Source: Gordionus sp. m RMFG-2023
Taxonomy: Eukaryota; Nematomorpha; Gordioida; Chordodea; Parachordodidae
Direction of reading: 5' to 3'
DNA length: 64,000 bases
Assembly (NCBI RefSeq): GCF_954871325.1
Contig: NC_088777.1
Span: 34,263,366-34,327,365 of the forward strand
Every line of letters begins with the position of its first letter. Position 1 is the first letter of the stretch. The notes under the pieces were generated by a model. That model worked only from the letters and a program-made list of their open reading frames with translations, ran no database searches and was not told where the DNA came from. Shown here one piece after another: positions 1-11,257 of this stretch. Position numbers and translations under genes: made by a program.

Positions 1-285
1 ATCCTTCATGTACAACTGTGCTGGATTTGTATATATTTTTGATACTGAATTTATATTTAGTTTTCTTTTGAGGTCAATAAGGTCCATGATGGTTTAGTAT
101 AAATTCTAAGTCTAAGATATTTTCTTTATCTTTATTCAGCAATCAAAGTTCTACAAAATATATTGGTTAATGATGCCTACTACCTTAAGGTATTACCTAT
201 CAAATTTGTATTTTGTTTATTTTTCATTTGGATAGGCACTACCAAATATATTTAGAATATATATTTGAAAAATCGTGATTTTTGG

Positions 286-470
286 AAAGCGGCTATGGCC
301 TAGTCGGCAAGAGCGTTTCTTACCAATCCGATGGTTATGGGTTCGAATCCCAGCAATGATCATTTTTTTTCTTCTTAAACTAGCTTGGTGGTTCCGTCCT
401 TGGGGGGATCATATATAGGAGGCTGGACTCGACCACGTGTTTCCATTATAATATATATGTTAAATAATAA
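286..470 (+). repeat. tRNA-derived SINE
   Basis: The 5' part is tRNA-like. A box A match, TGGCCTAGTCGG, lies at 296-307 and a canonical box B, GGTTCGAATCC, at 340-350, about 33 bp apart as in a type 1 RNA polymerase III promoter. The tRNA-like part ends near 361. It is followed by a T-run and a GC-richer unrelated body up to about 470 that stands out from the AT-rich surroundings. A tRNA head plus unrelated tail is the layout of a SINE. The first and last seven bases do not pair into a clean acceptor stem, so a working tRNA gene is unlikely. Boundaries are approximate. Confidence 0.7.
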
Positions 471-1099
471 GCGTCTTATTACATTTTAATATATTTTGTT
501 ATTTGGCAGTATGTATCAAATAAAATTGTAAAATCACGATTTGCTTACTATTGCCTTTGGTAGTAAGCATCATTATCCAAATATATTCATATAAACATAT
601 GTTTTTTCTTTAACAAAAAATTGTTCTTTATACATCCATAAAAAGATAAATAATAACAATCAATCGCAAAATGAAAAAATAAAATGTTCATGGTTTGAAA
701 TAAATCTCACTTAAGTTATAACAAAAAATGTCAATTTTAACGAAAATATAAAACGATAATATAAATTGATTTTTTAAGTTAAGAAACAACAAAAAAGATT
801 TAACAAAATATATGAATTTCAAAGATAAAAAAATAAAAAGATTTTGTTATTGCCTTTAACATTTTTAAACGATTATATCTAACATTCCACCCTCTAATAA
901 ACCCCGCCTAGGTTCTCCTCGGACATAAAAAAACGTTCTATTTTCTTGATCTTGTACACAAGTTGTTCTCTTTGCTTAGGGGTTTGCTTGCTTGTCCATT
1001 TTGTCCAAACGTTAACGTTGTCATTGTAGTCATCCTTCCATAGTAAGTATCCTATATGTTCTCGTTATATATTATTAATCTTTGTTATCGTATAAGCAC

Positions 1100-3090
1100 A
1101 ATTTGAAAGGGGGCATATTTTTCGAAAGTGGATTATTCAAACGCATATTTGCAATTGCGCATAATCGAAGATTGGAGGGGGTATCTCAGAGTATCCGGGA
1201 GAAGGGATTGCGAACAAGTAGAGAGAAAATTTACTGGGAGTAAGTTGTTATTCAGGACACGGAATAACTGAGTAGAAGTGCTGCCACTGGATAAGAATAT
1301 ATTGGATTTGAAAATATGGTGAAACCACAGCGGTGGTATAATCTTTTGTAGAGATCATCGTAAATTTTTACCATCAGTTTGTTGATAATCTTGCTGAAGT
1401 GGAGCGTCGTTGTGCAAGTTGTTGAAAACGGGAGTGAGATTTGAGGGGGAGACGATCAAGGTGCTACGTTTGAATGTCTGAAGAGGAAAATTGGGGAAGA
1501 ATCAATTTTGGTATGTTTTAACAATGAGTTGGAAGTGGTCTTGGCGGTACCGGTGTTGTTTTCTCGAGATTATTCCGGAATGCTGAAACAAGGTATTCGG
1601 TGATCGAACAAGAGTCCTTGACGGTAATTTTTGGGTTGATTTAATGCAGAAAATATTTGATTGGGCGGCGGTTTGTGGTGTAAACGGATCACAAGCAATT
1701 GATATATTTGTTTAAAAAATATAACAGAGTTGATGATATCTCTGAGGTTACAGAGATGGTTGTTGGTAGGGAGTTTTGATTTAATATGAAATATCGAAGA
1801 GGGCCAGAGAATTATTTGCTGGACATATGGCGGACAAAGGTGTGCTGGTGAGGGAAGAGATGATTATGATGAGAGAAAAGGTAGCCCGGTGAACTGGGAA
1901 GAAATATGCGTGGCGATGATGAAAGATAGAGATTTGAATCAAATAAAGGAATGCATAATGGGGTGTCGGCCATGGTGAGATGAAAATAAAGGGTACAAGA
2001 GCGTGGGAAAACAATTAACTGTATTGGAAAATTGTGTAGTGCGGGGGAATAGAAAGGTAGTTCCTAATAGGCTGTGAGAATCTGTGATGGTCATGTTGCA
2101 TGCTGAACATCAGGAAGTTGAACGGATAAAACAATATGACCGCTAATATGCGTAATGGCCGGGAATTAATGAAGAAATTGAGAGGCTGGCTTGGCAATGT
2201 GTATTGTGCAATACCTAGGCCAGTATACCAACGAAGATTTCAAAGAACTTGACCGAAAGCATCGGGGTCTTGGGTGAGAATACATGTGAACTTTTTTGAG
2301 TTTGAAAGGAAAGAATATTTTCTCATGGTAGATGCATACTTCAAATGGGTGGAGTTTGAAAATGTGGGTGTATTGACAATGAAAATTGTGGTCAGAAATT
2401 CGAAAAATTTATGAGCAAAATTCGGAGTGGCAAAGGTAATCGTATCCAATGGGGCGGCCTTTAATAGTGAAGGGTTCTAGAAGTTTGTGTGGAAAATGGG
2501 GCGAAACATGTGCTGGCGCCACCTTATCATCCGAGCTCCAATGGACAGGCAGAGCGGATGGTTGGATTGATGAAGAATTGGTTAAGGAAGGCCAGGTATG
2601 TAAAAGGAGAAATATGGGTGTCTGTGGCGTATTATAATGATAGGTGGGGAGAAAAAATGTCTCCATCATAAAATGAATTATGACGTAGATCTAGAATTGG
2701 ATTGCCTTGAAGCCGGATAGTCAAGAAAAAGAACGAGTGGATAATGGTACTGTAAAGTTTAATGTGGGACAGATAGTGTGGGCAAGAGTGTATGGCGGAG
2801 AAAAGAAGTGGCAGTCGGGAGTGGTAATTAAAAGTATTTGGAAAAGATTGAGTAGAATACGGTTTCAAGATGGGAAGGTGGGTGAACGGCATGAAAATCA
2901 AGTGCGTAGAGGAGTAAACATGAGACAACAATGATGTTGGAGCAAGAAGGCAGGAGAACAACAGAAGACTTAAAATATTTTAATGAGGTCTAGGTCACGA
3001 GAATGGGCGTCCCAAAATGGGAAAAAAGAGTGTGTGGGTTTACATGAGAATTTTATCAAGTCCAATGTGGATCGGGTCAAAAAAAGGGGG
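1100..3090 (+). mobile_element. Ty3/Gypsy retrotransposon remains, 3' part of pol
   Basis: This is an old, broken copy of an LTR retrotransposon of the Ty3/Gypsy group, with many breaks. Recognisable parts, in order, are a zinc-binding H2C2-type integrase N-terminus near 2150-2215 (words like EEIERLAWQCVLC), the integrase core end near 2490-2600 with the diagnostic word PYHPSSNGQAER, and the C-terminal integrase domain near 2707-2934 (GQIVWARV-type word). The + strand is clearly purine-rich compared with the flanks. The upstream limit near 1100 is a guess from base composition. A purine-rich tract at about 3073-3091 could be the polypurine tract. Confidence 0.75.
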
Positions 3091-3826
3091 AAGTTGAGTT
3101 TGAATTGTTTTTTTTAGTATAGTAAAATAAAAAGAAAAGTTATGTAAAATAAGTGGAAAAAAAATGGATGCAAAGAGGAAAATAATTTTACAGAGGAAGA
3201 ATTTATCATTATACCGGTTCTGAAAGTAAAGCCACTGTGAAGTAGAAAGAAGGATGGAATGGTTTAAATACTGAATGGCGTATTATGAGGATGAGGGATA
3301 CTGATGACCAAGATCGAGCTTGCGTTAGAATAGAAGAGTGTTGAAATTGAAAAGAATGTGCGTGGGAATGAATGAGATTTTTTTTAATCTTGTAGAAATG
3401 TTATAATATTATTGTTAAAAAAAATAAATGGTATGGTTGATATTTATAAAATAAAATAGTAGTAATAGAAATTTTAAAAAACAACTAAATGAGGTCAAGA
3501 AAAATTGTTGTTTTATTTTTGTTAAAAGTAAGTAATGAAATAAATCATAATGTTTTGGATAAATAAATATCATTAAGTTTTTGTAAGTAAACAGTAAAGT
3601 AAAAAAAGATGGAAAATAGAAATAGTGTCAAGAGTAACATGTAAGAAGCTGAATTAAAATCAAAACGATTAATGATATAACGGAAAGTTTTTGGTAGAAA
3701 GTGATAGAAGAAATAGGAATAAATAAGATATTTGTGTTATAAAAGTTTTGCATAAAGGAAAATTTTTATAATTAAATTGAATTCTAATGTCCATAGTTAC
3801 CAAGTATGTATATTTTTTTTGTTTTT
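3091..3826 (+). repeat. possible Gypsy LTR
   Basis: This stretch lies between the purine-rich tract that ends the pol remains and a gag-like segment that starts at about 3840. Its position is what one expects of an LTR shared by two head-to-tail element copies. I could not pair it with a second LTR in the window, so the call rests on position only. Confidence 0.3.
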
Positions 3827-3839
3827 CTTGGTAGAATAA

Positions 3840-4315
3840 TAACATGGGGAGAAGGAAGAAGGGTAAAAAAAAGAGATTATTGGAAGAAAATAGATATTTG
3901 ATATTATCGTTTAAATCGTGCGCAGATATGTGGAGGAACGCATTTGACCCGGACCACCTTTATCAGTTGGTTTATGGAGCCGTTGGCTAGTGAGTGGAGA
4001 TCGTTGGCCAGGAAGATGCTTTAGGGTTACTAGCAGTCCGAGTGCGGCAGCGATCTAAAAGTTAACACAAAGAAGCAAGAAGAGAGGCCCAGTATATAAA
4101 TGTGTGTTATGGATGCGGGATGGAGGGACACTTTCGACGATGGTGTTCCAGGGAGCATTATGGAAGACCGACAATGCAAGCGCGGAATATGGAAGTGGAA
4201 ACAACAAAAAGTAGAAGCCCTGATCCAGGAACCACTTCACCTTTCTTACGATCTTTGAGGGTGGGGAAGCAAAAGTATCAGAAGCTAGGCATCGGTTAAA
4301 GGGAGAAAATGTCGT
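3840..4315 (+). mobile_element. Ty3/Gypsy gag fragment with zinc knuckle
   Basis: Positions 4102-4140 encode a CX2CX4HX4C nucleocapsid zinc knuckle (CYGCGMEGHFRRWC), the mark of a retroelement gag. The segment shares the purine-rich + strand of the pol remains upstream. It lies downstream of pol, so it is more likely the start of a second copy, or a rearranged copy, than the same element's gag. The fragment is a fossil and stops near 4315. Confidence 0.6.
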
Positions 4316-5100
4316 GATTAAAGATGAATATTTTAGTGTAATCATTATTTGTAAGCATTTTTAAGTTATAGTTATATTTTTAGATTTATAAAATTTAGTT
4401 TTTATACAATAACGATGTTTTGCGATTTATGAGTTATTTTTATTTTATAATTATGATTTTTCAACTTATGCTGGGGGATTTGTAATTTAAAAAAAATGTA
4501 TTTATAACTTATTATTTTTTTGGATAATTTTTTTACAATTAGTAGCTACTCTATATTAGAGAAGTGGATTGTAATGTAAAATAATTCATTTTATTTTATT
4601 TTCTCTTTAATTTTATTATTGAAATATTGTTAAATATAAGTATCAATTTTATTAATGGATTTTTTATTGTAGAAGACTTAAGGCTAGAAACGTTATACTA
4701 TATTATATTTATAATATTAAATTGATGTTTGAAAAGTTATATACATTGATTTTTATTTAATATTAAATTGATGTTAATTTTGTATATATACCAAGATGAT
4801 AATGATTATTTCCACCTTTTGTTTTTTTGATTTTAGTCGAAAATAAAATCATCATTCCTCCTTAATTATTCAATACAATCGCACACAATTTATTCTACCA
4901 TTCTATATTATTTATAATAAAGGATTATTGAAATTATTGCGGCGCAACAATATGTTTGGGTCCAACTTCCGAAAATTGCCGTTTGCACATCTGATTTAAA
5001 CTTTCTATTGATCGTATAAATATATTAAAAATATCACTACGCTTACAAAAAAATATATTATTTTATTTAGTGGGCAAGTGATATTTTCTTTTTATTTACA
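4316..5100. other. AT-rich stretch without recognised features
   Basis: Very AT-rich sequence with no open frame of note, no repeat pair and no recognisable domain. It separates the Gypsy remains from the reverse-transcriptase element. Confidence 0.5.
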
Positions 5101-6332
5101 ATAAAGCTGTGAATTTGACCAAGGAGGCTGGTTCTGCTATTAGGTTCTCTATCAACCCTGAGAAATCTGAATTCATCCCTATCAATTTAATCGAACCAAA
5201 TTCAAACAACTTCAAACTGACCACCCTTGATGTACTATTTCATTTAGGTGCTCCCGTGGTGGTAACTTAGCAATATCTTCCTTCCTTCGGTCACACTTAT
5301 TGAGTTGGCTAATTTATTTTTCCTTCTCCCCTACTATAGAGCCTTTTTCCTCTTGAAATATTTTTTCAATATTCCTCGTATCCTATAAGCGCTTCGATCA
5401 ACTCCCATTTTTAAATTCCCCATTCCTCTTATGAAAATGGGATTCTAATCGAAAATATTCTAAACCTTAAATTCGATGAAATTGCATGGACACAAGCCTC
5501 TTTACCCACTAAGATGGGAAAACTTGGTATCAAATCTTCGTCCGATATTGCCTTAATAGCCTTCATATCCATTTGTCTTTTAACACAAAATATAGTAAAT
5601 TCTCATTTGATAAAACCCGACTCTTCCTATAATAATGCTATCATAGAGGTGGAAAGCACGTATTGCTGATAACCCTCTTCTTGAAACGAATAAACAGAAG
5701 GACTGGGATAGGCCTATTATTGCAATCTGCGTTGAATCACTTCTTTCCAGAATGCAATTATCTGACCGTCCCTAATTCTCCTCACTGCTTAATGGTTCAG
5801 GGCATGTGTTCCTTGAAGCTATTCCCTCAGTTAATTTGCAATAACTAAATCAAAATGAGCTCACTCTCGCGATTGGTATTCGTTTAAAATGCCTAACTCT
5901 TCTCTTCTCTTCTCTTCTCTTCTCTCCACACATGTTCAGGATGAAGTTCAGTCGTTTGGGTAATGGACAGGGTTGCCATGTCTCCCCACATCAACGGGAG
6001 ACTCCCGCAATTTTTTAGTTTACACGCAGACATCTCTCTTCCGTAAAACTACAACAATTGGAAATCTCCCGCAAAAATCTACCGCAATTTTTTAATTTCT
6101 CCCGCAATTTTTTTAATAGTATTTTAACGTTTTTAATATATAAATAATAATTTTGAGAGACATTAATTGATTATTTTTATATTTTTTAAATAAATTTTAA
6201 ATTTTTATTCGAATAACATGTCTAGCTTTTAAATTTCTTTCTATCCTGTTTTATTTATATCCAACAATAAATCAACATCATTTCATTCATATAAGTCAGT
6301 ACAGGGGAGTATAACAACATCGATTGCAATAC

Positions 6333-8705
6333 AAAAATATTCTCAAAAATAATAAATAATACAGATGCGACTATCATGTAGTTCAACATTCACAGAGCTA
6401 TATAATCACAATGTGGGTCGAATCTTTTTCTCGTGATATTTAACGACTCCAATACAAATGCAAACCTTACTTGTGGCAGAATAAAAATGAGCAAGGCTAT
6501 CACAAGTGTTTTAGTACCTGAATCCTAGAGGTCAATTCTAGACCATTTGAAATATGGGCATCCATATTCAATTCTAACAGATGCATCTAATAAGGGAAAT
6601 ATTAAAACATTTCCCTTGATCCTCCGCTATTTCAACAAGAATAAGAACATTTCCATAAAACTGTTAAAATTTTTTCCTCGGATAGTGAAAAATCCAACGA
6701 TGTAGCTAGCCAAATAATGGTAAATATAATTGATTCAGGGTTATCAATGATTTGCATGTCAGCTTTCTGCTCTGATAATGCCTCTGTAAATTTTGGCAAA
6801 AACCAAAGTTACCGAATTGAGGCAGCACAATAATGAATTAATACCAATTGGCTGTATATGCCAAATACTACATAATTCTTGCAAGAAGGCAATAAATGTA
6901 CTATCTGTGGATGTTGAAATAATTGTGATGAAATGTTTTAACGAATTTAGTCATCAACTAAAAGAGTTAATGAATTAAAAGAGTTGGTGAAGTGGTCTGA
7001 CTTGGAATGGTGTGAGTTGTTGCGATATATACCTATCAGGTTGTCATTAATACCTGCCATCGATAGAATTTTAAAATTTTACAAACCCTTAAAAAAAATA
7101 CTTTTCTTAAATAAAGATTTTAAAAGCTGTCCTAAAATTTTGAAAAATTTTTTCGAGTATTAAATGGCAGAAGCATATTTGGGATTAGTTTCACATGTAG
7201 AAAATCTACTTCATGCAGTTAATATTCAGTTGCAATCAGAATATTCTTTATAAAAAAGATTAACAAAATCATGCTACAGCTCTGTTCATCTCTAGAGTTA
7301 AAAATTGATAATAAATTTTATGGCGCTATTGCTAAAAATATTATATTAAAATGTTCAAATAATACTTTAATTAATACATTTTTAAATGAAGCAGATATTT
7401 TTATTAAGACAATTTTAAAATATTAACAATCAAAATTTGATTTTAATAACTCTATTTACAAATGTATAAATATTATGACCTTGGAACAGAAACTATCAAT
7501 TGATGGTTTTTATAATTTAATATTAAAAATACCGAAAGACATTGATGTCTTGTTTGAGGAGATTGTAATTCTCTCTATTTTTTATGATTAGCTTAAATAC
7601 TTAGTTAGATGGTCGAAAAGCAGAAGAGAAATGGGTAGAATTTTTTCGTAATAAAGATAAATCCCCATGCTTGGAAAAAATATGCGAGTATGTCTTTTAC
7701 CTCATTCTAATGCCTCATCTGAGCGCATTTTTAGCCCGATGAGGACTGCCTGGAAAAAGAAGAGAAATCGGATTGCTTTAACAACATTAGACGCCGAGTT
7801 AATGTTAAACAAATATATAATATGTCATGCCCAGGAATTTTATAAATATCTCAATAACAACGGTAAACATTTAGTTGTATTATTTAAATTTCAAATAAAA
7901 TATAATAAATTTTAGCAATGGCGCCATAAAATTTATTATCAATTTTTAACTGTAAAGATGAACACATCTTCAGCATAATTTTGTGAATCTTTGTTAAGAT
8001 TCTTCTGATTGCAACTACACATTAACAGCATGTAGTAGATTTCCTACATGTGAAATCATTCATAAATATACCTCTGCCCTTCATTATTGAAAAACTTTTC
8101 AAAATGTTAGGACCACTTTTTATAATCTTTATTTAAGAAATATTTTTTTAAAGGTTTATAAAATTTTAAGATTCAGATGGCGGGTATTAGGAACATATCG
8201 CAACCAACATTGCGCTGACTCAATTCTGTAAATACACTATGTTTTACCAAATTCACTGAGGCATTACCAGATCAGAAAGCTGACATGCAATTTATTGATA
8301 ATCTCGAACCTGCTATATTTACCATTATATGGTTAGCTGTCTTTAAATTTTTCACTATTTGAGGGGAAAAAATTTAATAGTTTTATTGAAACGACCTTAA
8401 TTTTGTTGAAATAGCGGAGGATCAAGGGAAATATTTTATAAATGCATCTGTTAGAATTGCATATGTATGCCCATCTTTCAAAACGTCAAGAATTGACCTC
8501 CTAGATTTAGGTCCTAAAACATTAGCCTTGCTCATTTTTGTTCTACAAGTATAGTTTTCATTTATATTAGAGTAGCACTATATTATGGGAAAAAGATTCT
8601 ACCAACATTGTGATGTTAAGTATCTCTTTGAATGTTGTACTACAAGATAAGTGATTACAATTGCCGCAACTCTAGTTGCATCTATATTATTTCTTATTTT
8701 TGGAG
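6333..8705. repeat. long internal inverted repeat of the hAT element
   Basis: The left arm, about 6333-7340, and the right arm, about 7916-8705, are inverted copies of each other. Clear anchor pairs are AAATTTTATGGCGC near 7314 against GCGCCATAAAATTT near 7921, and the stretch around 7180-7215 against about 8040-8070. By eye the arms differ at perhaps 15-20% of sites. The right arm lacks about 180 bp that the left arm has around 6830-7010. Both arms cover transposase coding sequence. The loop, about 7341-7915, holds the transposase C-terminus. Such a transcript would fold into a hairpin of roughly 0.8 kb. Confidence 0.85.
6700..7918 (+). pseudogene. hAT transposase remains
   Basis: Pieces of a hAT transposase appear in different frames on the + strand. 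Around 6790-6900 are words like [23 protein letters not shown], cut short here, which match the region before the dimerisation domain in hAT transposases. Positions 7667-7915 give an 82-codon frame with LPHSNASSERIFS, the hAT C-terminal dimerisation motif, ending close to the expected C-terminus. The open frames between are short and frame changes are needed, so this copy cannot make a full transposase. The lack of a sensible start and the internal inverted duplication support a dead copy. Confidence 0.75.
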
Positions 8706-9620
8706 TACCTTATAATGTATTTAAACGTGATACGTGATAATTAAGCGCCTATCCCTATAATGTTATACACACACACGGTAGATTTCCGTTTTTTTTATAA
8801 AATTTTTATCTTGTTTACATTCTTATATATTTAAAAAAGATCGTTGGTTTTTTTATAAATTAATATATTTTAATAAATAAAGATGTTATTTTATTTTGAA
8901 AAATAGTTGTCGACGTTGTATTTATATAAACTAATTATAAAAAATAATAGGCAGATGATTAAGTCAACAAAATCCCGGCCGAAGGCCCGCAAATAAAAAA
9001 ATTTCAGCAATTTTCGTATTTCTCCCGCATAATACCAAATTTCTCCCGCAATTTGAAATATTTGACCTGACAACCCTGGTAATGGAAGACATAGCCTCCA
9101 CTGCCATACATGTAAAGGTCGTATCGTTAGCCGTAATCTATGCATTCAATCATCCTTAGAGCTTTGAGATCTGCTCAAATTCCCTTTATTCTTGAACCTT
9201 CCAGTTTTTCAGATCCGATTGGAAAGATCCTGAAGAGATTTCTCAAATTCTTTGGAGGCGTAAATTCTTGGTCTTACTCGTGAATTGATCCACTTGCATT
9301 ATCCAATTAAACCATTAATATTCTTGGGAAAAAGGAGTCACTTAAAATAGCTAAATATTTAGAAATTTCTCAAGAATACATATTCATTCCCATCATTTCC
9401 ACAACCTTAAATCTTTTGGGAAATGTGCTTTATCTTTTTTTAAAAAATTGGCTCTCACATACGCAAACTTACGGATGAACTTCGCGAAGGCTTCTTCTTA
9501 AGACAAAGACTTGCCATAGCGATACACAAGGCTAATTACATAAGCTTCATAGGCAGCCTCATCTCATCCCACAAGATGATTAGTTTTAACTCCAATATTT
9601 TTTGTGCCCCTCCCCTACTT

Positions 9621-10235
9621 TTTTTTCTCTTTGTTTTTTCTTATTACTAATATATGTATATTGTTCATTGTATATTATATGTAATATTATATATATTTGT
9701 TTATATGATAATACTTACTGTTATTTTTTTTAAAAATTCCCTTTTTATATTACTAATTATTTAGATAAATCATGCTATTATTAGTTTTTATTGTATTTTT
9801 TTGTCAAAAAAGGCGAAATTTATTGTATTTTACTTATAATTAGGATTCTATAAAATATTCTTAAATTAAAAAAAACTATTCAGAAAAAAGGAATATTATA
9901 TATAATTAATTGTTTTCCATAAGTTTTTATAGAAATTTCAATGATCACCTTAAATAGGAAAACATTTTATCGCAACCTTTCTATTGCAAAATATTAATTT
10001 TAATAAAATTACCTATTGGGTGGTGTGGGTGGCAGCAATATGGTTTTCATAGATGTCAACCATTTTATAACAGGTGAGATACATTGAAAGAACATATGCT
10101 TTTTCGCCATATTGTGTACAGCTTATTTCTTTACATTCCTCTCCTATCCCATAACATAATATAATTTTATTTTGTAATTAAGATGTAAATGATACTATTC
10201 TATTCCTTTTAATATTCCTCACTATTAATTCGCAA
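9621..10235. promoter_or_regulatory. upstream region of the Lgl gene
   Basis: Between the reverse-transcriptase relic and the Lgl start codon lie about 600 bp of AT-rich sequence. The promoter and 5' UTR, if the first coding exon is also near the transcript start, should be here, but I see no distinct core-promoter motif beyond AT-rich TATA-like words that are expected by chance. A non-coding first exon further upstream cannot be excluded. Confidence 0.3.
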
Positions 10236-11257
10236 ATGTCGCAATTCATAAAATTGATCAAACATAAATCCAATCTCTTAGAATTTGAAAGAAATAGAAT
10301 TCAAAATGAGTTATTTTTATTTCCAAATGAGGGAAGTATAGGTTATTTATCTAAACCTTATATTATAGTTAGCGATCATATTTTAAATCTCATTGGGATT
10401 GGAACAAAATTTGGGAATATTCAAATGTATAAAATTTTCAATAATTAATATAAACGTTTTTATATGCACCATATATCTATCTTATTTTGACTCTTATAAA
10501 TATATTTTTTTCAAATTAATTAACATTAGATGTGGTTCACCAGGTGTTGAATACAATGGTATGTTAACAAGTGAGAATGGTATAAACCATATGTTTTTCA
10601 TTCCTGGAAAAGTATAAATCAATCAAATTATGTGATAATTTCTATAAATTATAGGGAAGAATTATTGTGATATCTGAAGATGAAGTCATAAATCTGTATG
10701 AGTTTTATCAAGACAATTTCATAGGCAAAATAAGGCTACTGAATTCATTTAACATAAAGAATAGCATGTATATAATTTTAAAATTTTCTAATATATAAAA
10801 TTATCTCTTTAGCATGATAAATAAGAATTCTGCTACCATTATGAAAAATTATAAGAATTCTAACAATTTTATCATTTCTGCTATTGGTAAAACAGACGAT
10901 TTGATTACATTAAAAGAAATCTTTTACATTGGAACTCCTTCAGGAGATTTACACTCTTTTAATATAGATACATTCCAAATTAACTCCAAAAATTTTATCA
11001 TGTCAAAAAGTTCATTCCAAAAAATTTTAAAGTATTTTTTTTTAATATAATGATATCATAATAAAAAAAAATTTCCTAATATTAGCTCTCATAAAAATAT
11101 AGATAAATCTTCTTCGAGTGTTATAAAAAATATTATTCCACTTAATCATCTTGATAATTCAAATCAAGCTTTATTATTAGTTGGGCTCAAGAAGTACTTT
11201 ATTTTGGTATGTGACTTTGCACAGCAGAAGATTCTATTCTATTTTGAACATGAGAAG
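10236..11257 (+). CDS. lgl: Lgl exons 1-5: N-terminus and first propeller blades
   Basis: Exons 10236-10426, 10530-10611, 10655-10767, 10813-11031 and 11086-11257 are packed with introns of only 43-103 bp. The ATG at 10236 fits the family, because the first 65 residues align with the short Lgl N-terminus up to the IGTKFGNIQ strand. The second exon gives [10 protein letters not shown], like the usual GAPGVEFTG. The third gives [17 protein letters not shown], the next blade. Exon 4 carries [13 protein letters not shown] and exon 5 [18 protein letters not shown]. The compact start contrasts with the 7-kb intron that follows. Confidence 0.88.

Larger units (their letters stand above)
5968..9078 (+). 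mobile_element. hAT DNA transposon, copy 1, with 8-bp TSD
   Basis: The ends are short inverted repeats: CAGGGTTGCCATGTC on the left, and CAGGGTTGTCAGGTC as the reverse complement of the right. A perfect 8-bp target-site duplication, gtaatgga, flanks it at 5960-5967 and 9079-9086. Length of duplication, CAGGG ends and the transposase remains inside all fit the hAT superfamily. CCCGCAATTT-like repeats occur near both ends, as in many hAT subterminal regions. The element lies inside an older reverse-transcriptase element. Its inner part holds a long inverted repeat (see 6333-8705). Copy 2 of the family is at 11853-16830. Confidence 0.93.
5105..9620 (+). mobile_element. reverse-transcriptase element relic, split by a hAT insertion
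   Basis: Two blocks, about 5105-5950 and 9087-9620, carry words of one reverse-transcriptase family on the + strand. The first block has a palm-end motif (SINPEKSEFIP followed by FHLGAPV) and the start of a C-terminal domain (words like DRPIIAICVESLLSRM). The second block resumes this C-terminal domain in the expected order (RALRSAQIPFILEP, then FFLRQRLAIAIHKAN). I know this C-terminal domain from widespread invertebrate repetitive reverse transcriptases but cannot name the clade; it resembles non-LTR elements. The copy is decayed. The gap between blocks is exactly the hAT element at 5968-9078. A second relic of the same family lies at 24560-25220. Confidence 0.7.

Noticed and set aside
286-361. 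A functional tRNA gene
   Set aside because: Boxes A and B are good but the acceptor stem does not pair and the T-run is followed by a GC-richer body, which fits a SINE head better.
1781-2961. Several minus-strand frames of 60-109 codons
   Set aside because: They are antisense shadows of the purine-rich Gypsy remains, where the + strand carries integrase words.
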